From contig CANGMP010000008.1 in the NCBI GenBank assembly GCA_947455165.1, positions 1 to 41,336 of the forward strand: a DNA stretch of 41,336 nt, written 5' to 3'. Below the pieces are notes generated by a model. It ran no database searches. It saw only the letters and a list, made by a program, of their open reading frames with translations, and had not been told where the DNA came from. This document shows, one piece after another, positions 1 through 7,724 of this stretch. This DNA is from Acidimicrobiaceae bacterium. GTDB taxonomy: Bacteria > Actinomycetota > Acidimicrobiia > Acidimicrobiales > RAAP-2. The position numbers were made by a program, and so were the translations under genes. Position 1 is the stretch's first letter; every line of letters starts with the position of its first letter.

Positions 1-840
1 CAGCGCAATGGCACCTAGGACCATGGTGCCCGAGTTGCTACCAGTGTGCGGCAAGACCACCGTCGCTGGCGAGAAGGTCGCAAAGGGTGCTTCGAGCCAG
101 TTAGAAGTCTGCGTCGTCCAGGCCTGAGGAAACGTCGTTCCGGTGCCAACACCACCCGCGAGACCGACTGCGCCGGGAGCGCCGTTGGCGCCCTCAGTAC
201 CGGAACCACCGTGACCGGTCTGACCGCCGTTACCGCCGAGTCCTCCGAGTCCTCCGAGTCCTCCACCGGCAGCTGCCATGAACGTCAAACCATCATTGAC
301 TGATGTTGCGTCTCCGGCGGCACCGTTCGAACCATTGCCTCCGACTTGACCATTGGTCCCGTTGGTCCCTACGACGGCAGCATCAAGACCGTTCAAGCCG
401 GGTTGACCCATGCTTCCAGGTCCACCATTTTGACCCACGACCACCGTCAACGTGACCGTGCCGTTAGTGGTGTTGACGTACGTACCGGTGATCTTGGTAC
501 CGGGACCACCCACGCCAGCGAGTCCACCCGCGCCACCTTGTCCACCGCTTACGTAGGTCGAACCGGGCGTCAAGCCCTGGCCACCATCACCACCCGCGCC
601 GCCGTTGCCGCCCGCGCCGCCGTTGCCGCCCTTCAGAGTGATGGTGACAGCTTCACCTGCGTCAAGCGTGCAAGTAGTCGAACTCGTCACTGTGCCAAGT
701 GCGAGGCACGAGCCACTCGGGGCGGCCATGGCTGGTGTGGCGAATCGCATCGACATCGTCAGCGCGAAGGCGCCGGCGAGGCCAAGGACTAGTCGGCGCG
801 AGGGGCCGAAACGACGTACGGAAGTAGACAAAAAGTTCAT
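1..840 (-). CDS. Gly-rich secreted protein with LPHTG sorting motif (3' end missing)
   Basis: The frame is open from the ATG at 840 to the window edge, 280 codons with no stop. Residues 1-40 look like a signal peptide: basic RR and SRR residues, then a hydrophobic stretch ending ATPAMA before APSG. Two cysteines follow (CLALGTVTSSTTC). The bulk is low-complexity glycine-rich sequence with GGNGGAGG and GGLGGLGG runs and collagen-like GxxGxxG spacing. Near the window edge is LPHTG followed by SNSGTMVLGAIAL, the beginning of a hydrophobic segment. This matches a sortase sorting signal (LPxTG, membrane anchor, basic tail), so I infer a wall-anchored surface protein. The basic tail and stop lie outside the window. 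No SD precedes the ATG; a TACATT box sits 6 nt upstream. Its specific function is unknown. Confidence 0.8.
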   Translation of the reverse strand, partial: MNFLSTSVRRFGPSRRLVLGLAGAFALTMSMRFATPAMAAPSGSCLALGTVTSSTTCTLDAGEAVTITLKGGNGGAGGNGGAGGDGGQGLTPGSTYVSGGQGGAGGLAGVGGPGTKITGTYVNTTNGTVTLTVVVGQNGGPGSMGQPGLNGLDAAVVGTNGTNGQVGGNGSNGAAGDATSVNDGLTFMAAAGGGLGGLGGLGGNGGQTGHGGSGTEGANGAPGAVGLAGGVGTGTTFPQAWTTQTSNWLEAPFATFSPATVVLPHTGSNSGTMVLGAIAL

Positions 841-846
841 AGCAAA

Positions 847-852
847 AATGTA
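847..852 (-). promoter_or_regulatory. -10 box for a leaderless transcript of the LPHTG protein gene
   Basis: TACATT on the minus strand (TAnnnT) is separated from the ATG at 840 by 6 nt. No purine-rich ribosome site lies between them, so transcription would start at or next to the A of the start codon. Confidence 0.5.
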
Positions 853-901
853 CCCGCGTACGGCGTCCCACCGGTGGATGTTGCGCGCAACCGAGCCACC
901 C

Positions 902-1594
902 CTATGACAAGCGTTGGGCGGCCGCAATATCGCGATTAAACCTGGCGGTCACCGATGGGTCCATCGTAATTGTGAGCACTATCCGCAGCGGGTCCGTCAC
1001 TGGTGTGTTCGAGCGCACCTTGGATGCCAAGTCGCCGATCTGTCGAGTCAGCTCTGCCGACCAGGCGCGAATTTGATCGAGTGGCAACAAGACCATGTCC
1101 GACGTGTCTTTAGTCAGCGCTTGGATTCGCCGGTCGGGATGAGACGATCGTAAATCGTGGGCAATGTGAATCATGTTGGCGTAGGCGCCCACGATGCCGT
1201 GGGCCAGTTTCGCAATCTCTTGCTCGTTTCCTGATTGACCCTCGGGCCCCATCGCCACTTCGAGTCGCGCCGGGTTGAGAATCTTCTCCAAAAGTTGGGC
1301 TGAGATGCCGATCGAAGCCGCGGCATCCTTGATGTGCTGAATGCTCTCTTGCACGTCTTGCGCCGGCCCCTTGGAAGACATCGTCCGCTGGTGAATCAGC
1401 TCTTGGTAATCCGCTTCGAGGGCCGCGATGCCTCGAGCTACTTCACTCGCGAAGTAGGCGTATTCCCAGACGGGCTCCTTGTCGGCCGGCCCCACTGATT
1501 CTGCTGGCTGCCAACGAATCTGATCCTCGTAGTTCGCGTACAGGGCATACTCGGCAGCGAGTTTGCGTGCGCGACGGTTGGCGAAGAAGCCCAT
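902..1594 (-). CDS. Hypothetical soluble protein, 230 aa
   Basis: I do not recognise a family. The protein is hydrophilic, with no signal peptide or membrane segment. It begins MGFFANRRARKLAAEYALYA, is predicted largely helical, and has a mid-region of alternating Glu, Gln, Ile and Lys (VQESIQHIKDAAASIG) consistent with a helical bundle. Its ATG overlaps the TAA stop of the upstream DUF4236 gene by one base (TAATG), so the two are very probably translationally coupled and may act together. It ends with TAG about 60 nt before the start of the same-strand LPHTG gene, which has its own -10 box. Confidence 0.7.
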   Translation of the reverse strand: MGFFANRRARKLAAEYALYANYEDQIRWQPAESVGPADKEPVWEYAYFASEVARGIAALEADYQELIHQRTMSSKGPAQDVQESIQHIKDAAASIGISAQLLEKILNPARLEVAMGPEGQSGNEQEIAKLAHGIVGAYANMIHIAHDLRSSHPDRRIQALTKDTSDMVLLPLDQIRAWSAELTRQIGDLASKVRSNTPVTDPLRIVLTITMDPSVTARFNRDIAAAQRLS

Positions 1595-1773
1595 TACTTA
1601 ATCCGCTCGCGGAAGTAAACACCCTTGCGCCCACCCGAGATGTAGGTCCCTCGGCCGCCGGCCCGGGTTCCGATACGCAGTCCCTTCACGCCGACACTCA
1701 TGCCGACGCCACGCTTGGAGAGATTGAGTCGCATTGGACCAAGCTTGATGCTCTTTCGAAAGTAAACGCCCAT
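1594..1773 (-). CDS. DUF4236 domain microprotein, 59 aa
   Basis: This 59-residue frame begins MGVYFRKSIKLGPMRLNLSK and continues with RGVGMSVGVKGLRIGT and GGRGTYISGG. That is the pattern I know for DUF4236: FRKSIK, then (R)LNLSKxGVGxSVGxKGxRxG, then a glycine-rich beta segment. In many bacteria the domain is the N-terminal part of a longer protein; here it is the whole protein. A strong GAGGAGG ribosome site at 1778-1784 lies 4 nt before the ATG and fixes the start. The TAA shares a base with the ATG of the next gene (902-1594). DUF4236 has no assigned function. Confidence 0.88.
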   Translation of the reverse strand: MGVYFRKSIKLGPMRLNLSKRGVGMSVGVKGLRIGTRAGGRGTYISGGRKGVYFRERIK

Positions 1774-1823
1774 CTGGCCTCCTCTAGATATCGGCGACGC
1801 TAGCCCCGACCTACGACATCGCC

Positions 1824-2513
1824 CTAGGCCTCGCCGACAAGCCTCAGCCCCAGTCCCGGGTCATCCGAGATGATGGTGTCGACTCCCAGGGCGAGCATGC
1901 TCCGCATGTCGGCCTCCTTATTAACCGTCCAGACATTGACGTCAAGACCCCACTGGTGACATTGGGCCACAAAAGAGTCGTCAATGGTTAAGAAGTGCGG
2001 GTGAACGGCCTGAAGTCCGAGCTCATGGGCCCGACGAGCGTTCTCGAGGGGTGGTTCGTTCCAGTGCAGGAGCCACCCAACAGGAACGCTCGGGGCAATG
2101 GACTTGACTGCACGGCACGTATCGAGATCAAACGATGAGACGATGATGTCTTCGAGCCAGCCCATGTGCGCCAGGAGATCCATGGTCTGCGTGGCCAAAG
2201 AACCACTCGGGTCATAGCCCGCATCTTCGTGCCAGTTCTTAATTTCGACGTTGACTTTCATCCCGGCGCAGGCCGTCATCACGTCACCCAAGGTCGCCAC
2301 TCCGGCCGGTAACTCGCGAAGCTCGACGTCGGCAATGTTCCCGATCCCTTCAATATCGGCGTCGTGATGCACCACCAGCGCCCCATCCTTAGTACGGCGC
2401 ACGTCCAGCTCAACGCCGTGAACCCCCAGCGCTTTGGCCTCGAGAAAGGCCGGAATCGAGTTTTCAACTTCAGTGATGTGCAGGCCGCGATGAGCGAAGA
2501 TTTCAGTAGTCAT
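1824..2513 (-). CDS. Glycerophosphodiester phosphodiesterase family protein
   Basis: The enzyme hydrolyses glycerophosphodiesters to glycerol 3-phosphate and an alcohol. The 229-residue protein starts MTTEIFAHRG, with the GDPD HRG motif at residues 8-10. It is followed by GVELDVRRTKDG (metal-binding E and D) and VVHHDADIEG (catalytic His-Asp). Later come NVEIKNW, VSSFDL and a C-terminal NVWTVN and DTIISDDPG, the usual TIM-barrel endings. No signal peptide is present, so it is cytosolic, as with UgpQ-type enzymes. The length is typical for short bacterial GDPDs. It is monocistronic and divergent from whiB1 across a 176-nt intergenic region. I see no clear SD before its ATG. Confidence 0.9.
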   Translation of the reverse strand: MTTEIFAHRGLHITEVENSIPAFLEAKALGVHGVELDVRRTKDGALVVHHDADIEGIGNIADVELRELPAGVATLGDVMTACAGMKVNVEIKNWHEDAGYDPSGSLATQTMDLLAHMGWLEDIIVSSFDLDTCRAVKSIAPSVPVGWLLHWNEPPLENARRAHELGLQAVHPHFLTIDDSFVAQCHQWGLDVNVWTVNKEADMRSMLALGVDTIISDDPGLGLRLVGEA

Positions 2514-2582
2514 AAGCCCATCTTTGCCGTATCAACCGTTATTTTGGGGTTTTCCGAGACTGCAAGAATTTGCAACTACCCC

Positions 2583-2611
2583 TTGTTTTTTGCTTTTTCC
2601 CTCACTATCCT
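2583..2611 (+). promoter_or_regulatory. Putative promoter of whiB1
   Basis: TTGTTT at 2583-2588, a 17-nt spacer and TATCCT at 2606-2611 form a plausible sigma-70 type promoter in a T-rich stretch. It would give a 5' leader of about 70 nt before the whiB1 ATG. No other coding feature is seen between 2514 and 2689. Confidence 0.4.
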
Positions 2612-2689
2612 TTTTCGTCCTGCCCGCACGGAACCAAGAAAACCCGGTGACGAGCAAGAAAACCCCCCGCTAGATCAAGGATTTTCCCT

Positions 2690-2986
2690 ATGTCACTCAC
2701 TTGGAACCGCACCCATGATTGGGACGAAGCCAACTGGCGTATCGACGCTGCCTGTCGCGACACCGCCCCGGAGCTGTTCTTTCCGGTCGGCACGACGGGC
2801 GCCGCTATCGACCAGATTGAGTCGGCCAAGCGCCTCTGCGACTCGTGTGACGCCAACAAGGCCTGCCTCGAGTTCGCCCTGGCGACCAACCAGGAGTCGG
2901 GCGTCTGGGGTGGCACGACTGAAGACGAGCGTAAGAAGCTGCGCAAGCAGTGGCTGGCCGCTCGCCGCAAGTCGCTCGCGAACTAA
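2690..2986 (+). CDS. whiB1: WhiB1-type iron-sulfur transcription factor
   Basis: This 98-residue Wbl protein has the four cluster-ligand cysteines C22, C50, C53 and C59 (C-x27-C-x2-C-x5-C). It carries the WhiB signature GVWGGTTEDER at 71-81 and a basic C-terminal tail (LRKQWLAARRKS) for DNA binding. The segment CRDTAPELFFPVGTTG is close to mycobacterial WhiB1, which is NO-sensitive, binds the primary sigma factor and is essential in M. tuberculosis. Facing pdtaS on the opposite strand reproduces the M. tuberculosis whiB1-pdtaS neighbourhood, which supports the subfamily call. AAGGA at 2677-2681 is a reasonable SD. The TAA interlocks with the pdtaS stop (2983-2986). Confidence 0.93.
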   Translation: MSLTWNRTHDWDEANWRIDAACRDTAPELFFPVGTTGAAIDQIESAKRLCDSCDANKACLEFALATNQESGVWGGTTEDERKKLRKQWLAARRKSLAN

Positions 2987-4467
2987 CGCAGCGCGCCGAC
3001 GTCCAGCGGGACGCGGATCAGCACTAACGAACCACCACCCTCTTCGGGGCTGACAGTTGTCATCTGAATAGTGCCCCGTAGCTGATTGCGCACGAGGTCA
3101 CGAACGATCGAAAGTCCGAGGCTCGTGGGCACTTCGAGAGAAAATTTCTCCCCGAGACCCTTGCCGTTGTCGCGAACTTCAGCCACGGCGTTGCCGCCTT
3201 CGTGACGCAGGTCGAGTGACACGATGCCGACGTCGCTGGCCGTGAAGTCGGTGAAGGCGTGCTCGACGGCGTTCATCATGATCTCGGCAATCACAATGGC
3301 CAGTGGCGTGGCGATATCGGTCGGCAGACTACCGAGTTCACCGCTCACGACAAAATCAACCTCGTGTGACGACAGCACCGACTCTTCCACCATTACCAGG
3401 AGCGACTGGACAATGTCGTTGAAGTCCACGACGTCGCCCGGTTCGCGTGAGAGCACTTCGTGAACCACGGCAATGGAGCGAATTCGTCGCTCGGCTTCGA
3501 GCAGCGCAGTGCTGACGTCGGCCACATCACTTCGTCGGGCCTGAAGGCGCAGGAGTGAAGAGATGGTTTGAAGATTGTTCTTCACTCGGTGGTGGACCTC
3601 GCGAATGGCGGCGTCCTTCGACGTGATCTGACGGTCAAGGCGCTTGAGCTCAGAGACGTCGCGCATCAACACGATGACGCCGGTGACCTCACCATCTTTG
3701 ATGAGTGGTAGGCAGAGAAAGTCGATTGCAACTTCCGAACCGCGGGCGACATCTTCTCGGCGGGGAATTCCAAACTCGCGCGCCCGCTCTAGCTCGCGAA
3801 CGTGAAGTCCCAGTTCCCGCAGCGATCGACCTTCCGTCGAGGCGTAGAGCCCGAGTCGGTGCAGAGCGTTGGTGGCATTTGGTGTTGCGAACTCAATTAG
3901 GCCCCGACCGTCGAGCAAAATAATGCCGTCGCCAACGCGGGGGAACCCAGGTCCGGCCACGTCGGACTCTCGGTAGGGGAACGTCGCGTCGGTCACCATC
4001 TGACAGAGTCGGCCGAAAGTGTCGAGATAGACGGTTTCATACGCCGAGGCCGGTCCGCGGAGTGGACCCTGCACCCGAACCAGGGCAGCAATGAACTCGC
4101 CGTTGAACTTGATTGGAATCACCCAGTGCGGGAGCGGCTCGTCGATGCCTTCGAGGGCTACGGTGCCAATTGAGAGTGAACCAGTCTCGAGGGCGTCAGT
4201 CACGAGGGGCCAGTGGGTGGAGCGCTGCGTCGTACCCACGAGGTCGTCCATGATCATGGTGGCGCGGTTGTTCGGTCGAACCTGCCCGAGCACCACAAAG
4301 TCGGTTTTGCCGGCCGAACTGGATTCACGCGCCGGGGCAAACAGCAGCATGTCGGAAAACGAGAGGTCGGCCAGCAGCGACCACGCGGCGACCAATCGAT
4401 GCAGGTGATTCACCGACGCTTCGGAGAGATTGGTGCGTAGTGAAGCAATTTCGGCGAGGGTGGCCAT
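2983..4467 (-). CDS. pdtaS: PdtaS-like sensor histidine kinase
   Basis: This 494-residue cytosolic kinase is almost the length I recall for M. tuberculosis PdtaS. Residues 1-165 resemble its GAF-like sensor and 180-280 a PAS domain. The HisKA_2 box is at 288-310 (IREVHHRVKNNLQ), with H293 the likely phosphoacceptor. The HATPase region has the N box near 395-405 (EIMMNAVEHAF), the G1 box DNGKGL at 433-438 and GLSIV at 451-455. The family phosphorylates PdtaR, an ANTAR antiterminator, which is not in this window. The frame stays open further upstream, but ATG 4467 is chosen because it overlaps the TAA of the PHP gene (TAATG) and begins the conserved MATLAEIASL. It is the last gene of a five-gene operon. 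Confidence 0.92.
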   Translation of the reverse strand: MATLAEIASLRTNLSEASVNHLHRLVAAWSLLADLSFSDMLLFAPARESSSAGKTDFVVLGQVRPNNRATMIMDDLVGTTQRSTHWPLVTDALETGSLSIGTVALEGIDEPLPHWVIPIKFNGEFIAALVRVQGPLRGPASAYETVYLDTFGRLCQMVTDATFPYRESDVAGPGFPRVGDGIILLDGRGLIEFATPNATNALHRLGLYASTEGRSLRELGLHVRELERAREFGIPRREDVARGSEVAIDFLCLPLIKDGEVTGVIVLMRDVSELKRLDRQITSKDAAIREVHHRVKNNLQTISSLLRLQARRSDVADVSTALLEAERRIRSIAVVHEVLSREPGDVVDFNDIVQSLLVMVEESVLSSHEVDFVVSGELGSLPTDIATPLAIVIAEIMMNAVEHAFTDFTASDVGIVSLDLRHEGGNAVAEVRDNGKGLGEKFSLEVPTSLGLSIVRDLVRNQLRGTIQMTTVSPEEGGGSLVLIRVPLDVGALR

Positions 4468-5342
4468 TAGAGACTCCGCAAGGGTCGCATCACGCGACGT
4501 CGGCCTTCGTAGGTGGCGAGCTCGTTGACACCTTGGGCTTCGAGCATTGCGGCGATGTCGCTGGCCCGGGCGCCGACTCGTTCGGCCTGGTGGGCATCGG
4601 AGGCCATGGTGAAAGTGGCCCCACCATGCACCAGCCGCTCCAAGAGTCCCTCGGCCGGGTACTGCTCCCCCACCGGCTTGAACCAGCCGGCCGACGAGCA
4701 CTCAATGGAAACGTCAGCATCCAGAGCCGCGCGGGCCATGACATCCCACCACGGTGACGGATCGTCAACGACGCGTCCGGCCACCTTGATGAGATCGGGG
4801 TGGGCCATCACGTCGACTGACTTTGTTGCCGCCAACTCTTCAAAGGCCCGGGCGTAGTCACGCCAGCAACTCTCCAAGTCTCGCGAGGTCCACTCCGCTT
4901 GGTGCAAGGGGTTATCGAGATCGTCGAACTGCCACGTACCGAGCCAGTGGACACTGCCAATCAAAACGTCGAAGGGATACTGAGCCAACAGCTCACTAAC
5001 GATGTCCATCTGATCGCGGAAGTAGTCGACCTCGAGGCCGATTTTGACGGGCAGCCCCTCATCCTTGGCCCGTTGGGCCAACGTGACGTACTCCTCGATG
5101 GAGTTACGAGCGTGCCAGTCGAAGTAGTTGACCATGGCCGGCGTCGTCGGTTCGTGACCGTGCCGTTCCCAGAAGTTGCCGACGGTGGCCATCACTTCGC
5201 GAAAGCGGTGGGCGTGTTCGGTGAGGGCCAGCTCGGTCACGCCGCGCTGCGCCGCCTGATCGACGTAGTCGGCAATCTGGTCCAGTTGGTAGTAGACGGA
5301 CGAGTCGCTGTGGGGCCACAAGTGGAGGTGGTAATCGATCAC
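4467..5342 (-). CDS. PHP-domain phosphatase, histidinol-phosphatase (HisK) type
   Basis: This 291-residue metallophosphoesterase carries a complete set of PHP metal ligands: HLHLWPHSD at the N terminus, LTEHAH, GLEVDY, GSVHWLG, MAHPDLIK and SDAH. PHP histidinol-phosphatases remove phosphate from L-histidinol phosphate in histidine synthesis. Related proteins act on other phosphate esters, and no his genes are nearby, so the substrate is open. Translation starts with GTG, preceded by GAAGGAG with a 5-nt spacer. It lies 15 nt after bagB and overlaps pdtaS by one base, so it belongs to the DUF3107-bagA-bagB-PHP-pdtaS operon. Confidence 0.82.
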   Translation of the reverse strand: MIDYHLHLWPHSDSSVYYQLDQIADYVDQAAQRGVTELALTEHAHRFREVMATVGNFWERHGHEPTTPAMVNYFDWHARNSIEEYVTLAQRAKDEGLPVKIGLEVDYFRDQMDIVSELLAQYPFDVLIGSVHWLGTWQFDDLDNPLHQAEWTSRDLESCWRDYARAFEELAATKSVDVMAHPDLIKVAGRVVDDPSPWWDVMARAALDADVSIECSSAGWFKPVGEQYPAEGLLERLVHGGATFTMASDAHQAERVGARASDIAAMLEAQGVNELATYEGRRRVMRPLRSL

Positions 5343-5357
5343 GGTGACTCCTTCGCC

Positions 5358-6497
5358 CTAATCGAACTTTAGAACACGCTCCGCGAGCAGCAGACGACGA
5401 CCAAAGTTCGTGACACCAGTCAACGTATCGATTTCTCCCTCAGCGGTGTAGGCCGCAAAGACGGGCGTCGGACCGGTCGCGAGGTCGCGGGCCATACGTT
5501 GCTCGTTGTCGGCCAGAATGGCGAACTGTTCGGCGAGGGTGACCATGCGGTCGCGGACCTCGCTCAGCATTGACGGGTCGGCGGCCAGTTGTGTGGCCAG
5601 CGCATTGAGATCGGCCTGAGCCAAGACGGCCACCCCGGTCGTCACGGACTCACTGCCCAGCGACTGGGGAAGCATGCGATTGACGAGCCAACCACCGACA
5701 CGCAAATTCCGCTTGCGGAGCTCACCGTCAAAGAATGCGGCCTCTCGAGTCGGGATGGCTTCGGGGGTGGACACGACCAAGAACTTGGTGGTGTCGTCTT
5801 GCAACAACGACTCGACCTCGCGTGCCCGCTCGACAAATCCGTCGTACATGCTGTTGAGGAGTACGAAGAACTCGGTGATGTCGGTGAGGAATTGATTTCC
5901 GAGGATCCGGTCGGCGATGTAGGTCAACGGTTTGGTCGCTAGGCCTGCCACACCAGAGCGAGTCGGCGCAATGATCCACTTCAAGAAGCGGGAACTAAAG
6001 AAGTCGGCCATGCGCGACGCCGCATCGAGAAAGTCGAGGGCGTTGCGCGTCGGTGGCGTGTCCACAATGATGAGATCCCACGCATCGCGCGTTACGAGTT
6101 CGTGGAGACGTTCCATGGCGATGTAGTCGTGACTTTGCACAAAACGTCGCGTCAGGTTTTGATACAGCACGTTTCGCAAAATGCGCTCGGCCGTTTCTTC
6201 GTCAGCGGCCTGGCGGCGAATGAGGGCATCCCAACTCGACTGCGGGTCGAGCATCGCCACGCTCAGCTCCCCCGGTCCATCGAGCGGCACGACTTGAGGT
6301 TCATTCCCGATGCCGGAAATTCCGAGGGCGTCAGCTAGCCGTCGAGCCGGGTCCACCGTTAAGACGAGAACTCGGAGTGCCTCGCTGGCCGCAATCGCCG
6401 TGGCCATAGCCGCGGCCGACGTGGTCTTGCCAATGCCTCCGGGTCCGCACGTGATGATGATTCGGCATCCGTCGAAGGATTCGCGCAACGTCGTCAC
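5358..6497 (-). CDS. ArsA/Get3-like ATPase, BagB type
   Basis: This is a 379-residue soluble ATPase of the anion-pump (ArsA/Get3) family. The P-loop at residues 18-26 is GPGGIGKTT. Thr-Thr after the Walker Lys is typical, but the signature lysine of KGGxGKT is replaced by Pro19. Later come VDPARR (switch-like aspartate), VDTPPTRNALDFLDA (switch II) and a helical C-terminal region. Its partner gene immediately upstream keeps the signature Lys, so the two probably form an asymmetric heterodimer like M. tuberculosis Rv3679/Rv3680 (BagA/BagB), whose gene order and lengths match. The ATG overlaps the partner's stop by 4 nt (6494-6497). No arsR or arsenite pump gene is nearby, so arsenite export is unlikely. 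Confidence 0.87.
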   Translation of the reverse strand: MTTLRESFDGCRIIITCGPGGIGKTTSAAAMATAIAASEALRVLVLTVDPARRLADALGISGIGNEPQVVPLDGPGELSVAMLDPQSSWDALIRRQAADEETAERILRNVLYQNLTRRFVQSHDYIAMERLHELVTRDAWDLIIVDTPPTRNALDFLDAASRMADFFSSRFLKWIIAPTRSGVAGLATKPLTYIADRILGNQFLTDITEFFVLLNSMYDGFVERAREVESLLQDDTTKFLVVSTPEAIPTREAAFFDGELRKRNLRVGGWLVNRMLPQSLGSESVTTGVAVLAQADLNALATQLAADPSMLSEVRDRMVTLAEQFAILADNEQRMARDLATGPTPVFAAYTAEGEIDTLTGVTNFGRRLLLAERVLKFD

Positions 6498-7432
6498 GAG
6501 ATCTCCTCGGCCAGCGATTCAGAAATAATCGCCGTCATCGCCACCGAGTCGGCGGCATTAATGACGTTCGGCTGCGTGATGATTGGGAACGAACCGTTCA
6601 CCACTGAAGCCAAGACGTCGAACTGGCGCTCGGCCTCGGCCCGGCGGGATATGGCCAGTCGAGTCGCCGTCACGATTCCTTCGAGGGCTTCGGTCTCAAA
6701 GATGCCGGGACGTTCGGCTACGAGAGTTTCGGCCAGCGCTAACGCCGGACCGCGAAGCACTGGCTCGGGCATCCGGTTCACAATGGCGGCGGCCACACGA
6801 ACACTCGTCTCGGCCGCCAGCGTGGTGAGGAGTTGCTGGGTTTCGACGACCGGCATCTCTTCGGGGGTCGTCACCGCGACGACGCCACACTGAGCCGGGT
6901 CGTGCAAGATCTCCACCATCCAGTCGGTCTGGCTGCGAATGAGACCCACCCGAACAAAGGAGTTAATGGCCTCAGGCGCGGCCAGGTACCCCACGATGTG
7001 GCCCGTGGCGGGTGAGTCGGCGACAATGACGTCGTAGTGACGCTGCCGTACTTCGTGACAAAGCTTGCCGATGGTCAAAATCTCACGGACCCCGGGAGCG
7101 GCATTGGCCAGGAAGTCAAAGGCGTTCGCTAATGGACCGAGCTTGGTCACAATCGGGACCTTGAGATTCAGTTTCAGATACTCCTGGAGGGCCGCTTCAG
7201 TATTTAAGACCATGACCGACAGTCCGTCGCTCACGCGGACAGGGTCAAAGCCGAGATTGCTCACGCCAAAGGCGTCGCCGATTTCACTTCGTTGATCGAG
7301 GGCCACCAACAACACGGACTTGCCCTGCGAGGCGAGGGCTTGAGCGAGACCGGCGGCGATGGTGGTCTTGCCGACGCCACCTTTGCCCGTGACGAAGAGA
7401 AGGCGGTGGCTACCGAGGGAGGGGAAGGACAC
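6494..7432 (-). CDS. ArsA/Get3-like ATPase, BagA type
   Basis: This 312-residue ATPase has an intact deviant Walker A, TGKGGVGKTT, at residues 15-24, with both signature and catalytic lysines. VALDQRSEIGDAFGV and VADSPATGHIVGYL correspond to switch regions. No transmembrane segment is visible. It sits 3 nt after the DUF3107 stop and overlaps the next gene, the BagB-type partner, by 4 nt. By analogy with mycobacterial BagA/BagB it should form a hetero-oligomeric Get3-like ATPase whose client is not firmly established. It is a fairly short member of the family. Confidence 0.87.
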   Translation of the reverse strand: MSFPSLGSHRLLFVTGKGGVGKTTIAAGLAQALASQGKSVLLVALDQRSEIGDAFGVSNLGFDPVRVSDGLSVMVLNTEAALQEYLKLNLKVPIVTKLGPLANAFDFLANAAPGVREILTIGKLCHEVRQRHYDVIVADSPATGHIVGYLAAPEAINSFVRVGLIRSQTDWMVEILHDPAQCGVVAVTTPEEMPVVETQQLLTTLAAETSVRVAAAIVNRMPEPVLRGPALALAETLVAERPGIFETEALEGIVTATRLAISRRAEAERQFDVLASVVNGSFPIITQPNVINAADSVAMTAIISESLAEEIS

Positions 7433-7435
7433 TGG

Positions 7436-7666
7436 TTAGGCGCCGAAGCCCACCCGGCGCTCAGCGGTGTTGGGTCCGAACTCGACGTAGGCCACGCGGG
7501 CGGCCGGGACGCCGACGCGGCGGCCCTTGCGGTCGGTTAGCCAGACGATCTGGTCGGCGGCCAGTGCGGCGGCGAATTCGGCCTCGAGGGTGTCGCGCTG
7601 CACGGTGTCGTCGAGCTCGATTTCGAGTTCCTTCATTGACTGAATAATGCCGATTCGTACGTCCAC
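7436..7666 (-). CDS. DUF3107 family protein
   Basis: This 76-residue protein begins MDVRIGIIQSMKELEIEL and ends with DRKGRRVGVPAARVAYVEFG and ERRVGF. Both ends match the actinobacterial DUF3107 family (M. tuberculosis Rv3208A/TB9.4 type), which is short, cytosolic and of unknown function. The start is GTG, fixed by AAAGGAG with a 5-nt spacer. It is the first gene of the operon that continues with bagA 3 nt downstream. Its 5' region is shared with the divergent dGTPase gene. Confidence 0.9.
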   Translation of the reverse strand: MDVRIGIIQSMKELEIELDDTVQRDTLEAEFAAALAADQIVWLTDRKGRRVGVPAARVAYVEFGPNTAERRVGFGA

Positions 7667-7724
7667 GACTGCTCCTTTAAAGCTGGTACGTCCTCATGTT
7701 ATGGGGCTAGGGCAGACTTACGGC

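Noticed and set aside
150-660. Repetitive glycine-codon region as a CRISPR or tandem DNA repeat array
   Set aside because: Repeats are short and irregular, and are explained by Gly/Asn/Ala codons of the surface protein.
4468-4701. N-terminal extension of pdtaS
   Set aside because: The extra residues overlap the PHP gene and are Arg/Gly/Pro-rich out-of-frame sequence. The TAATG overlap and conserved N-terminus favour ATG 4467.
5358-7432. Arsenite efflux ATPase (ars operon)
   Set aside because: No arsR, arsB or arsD gene is nearby, and pairing, order and DUF3107 context match BagA/BagB instead.
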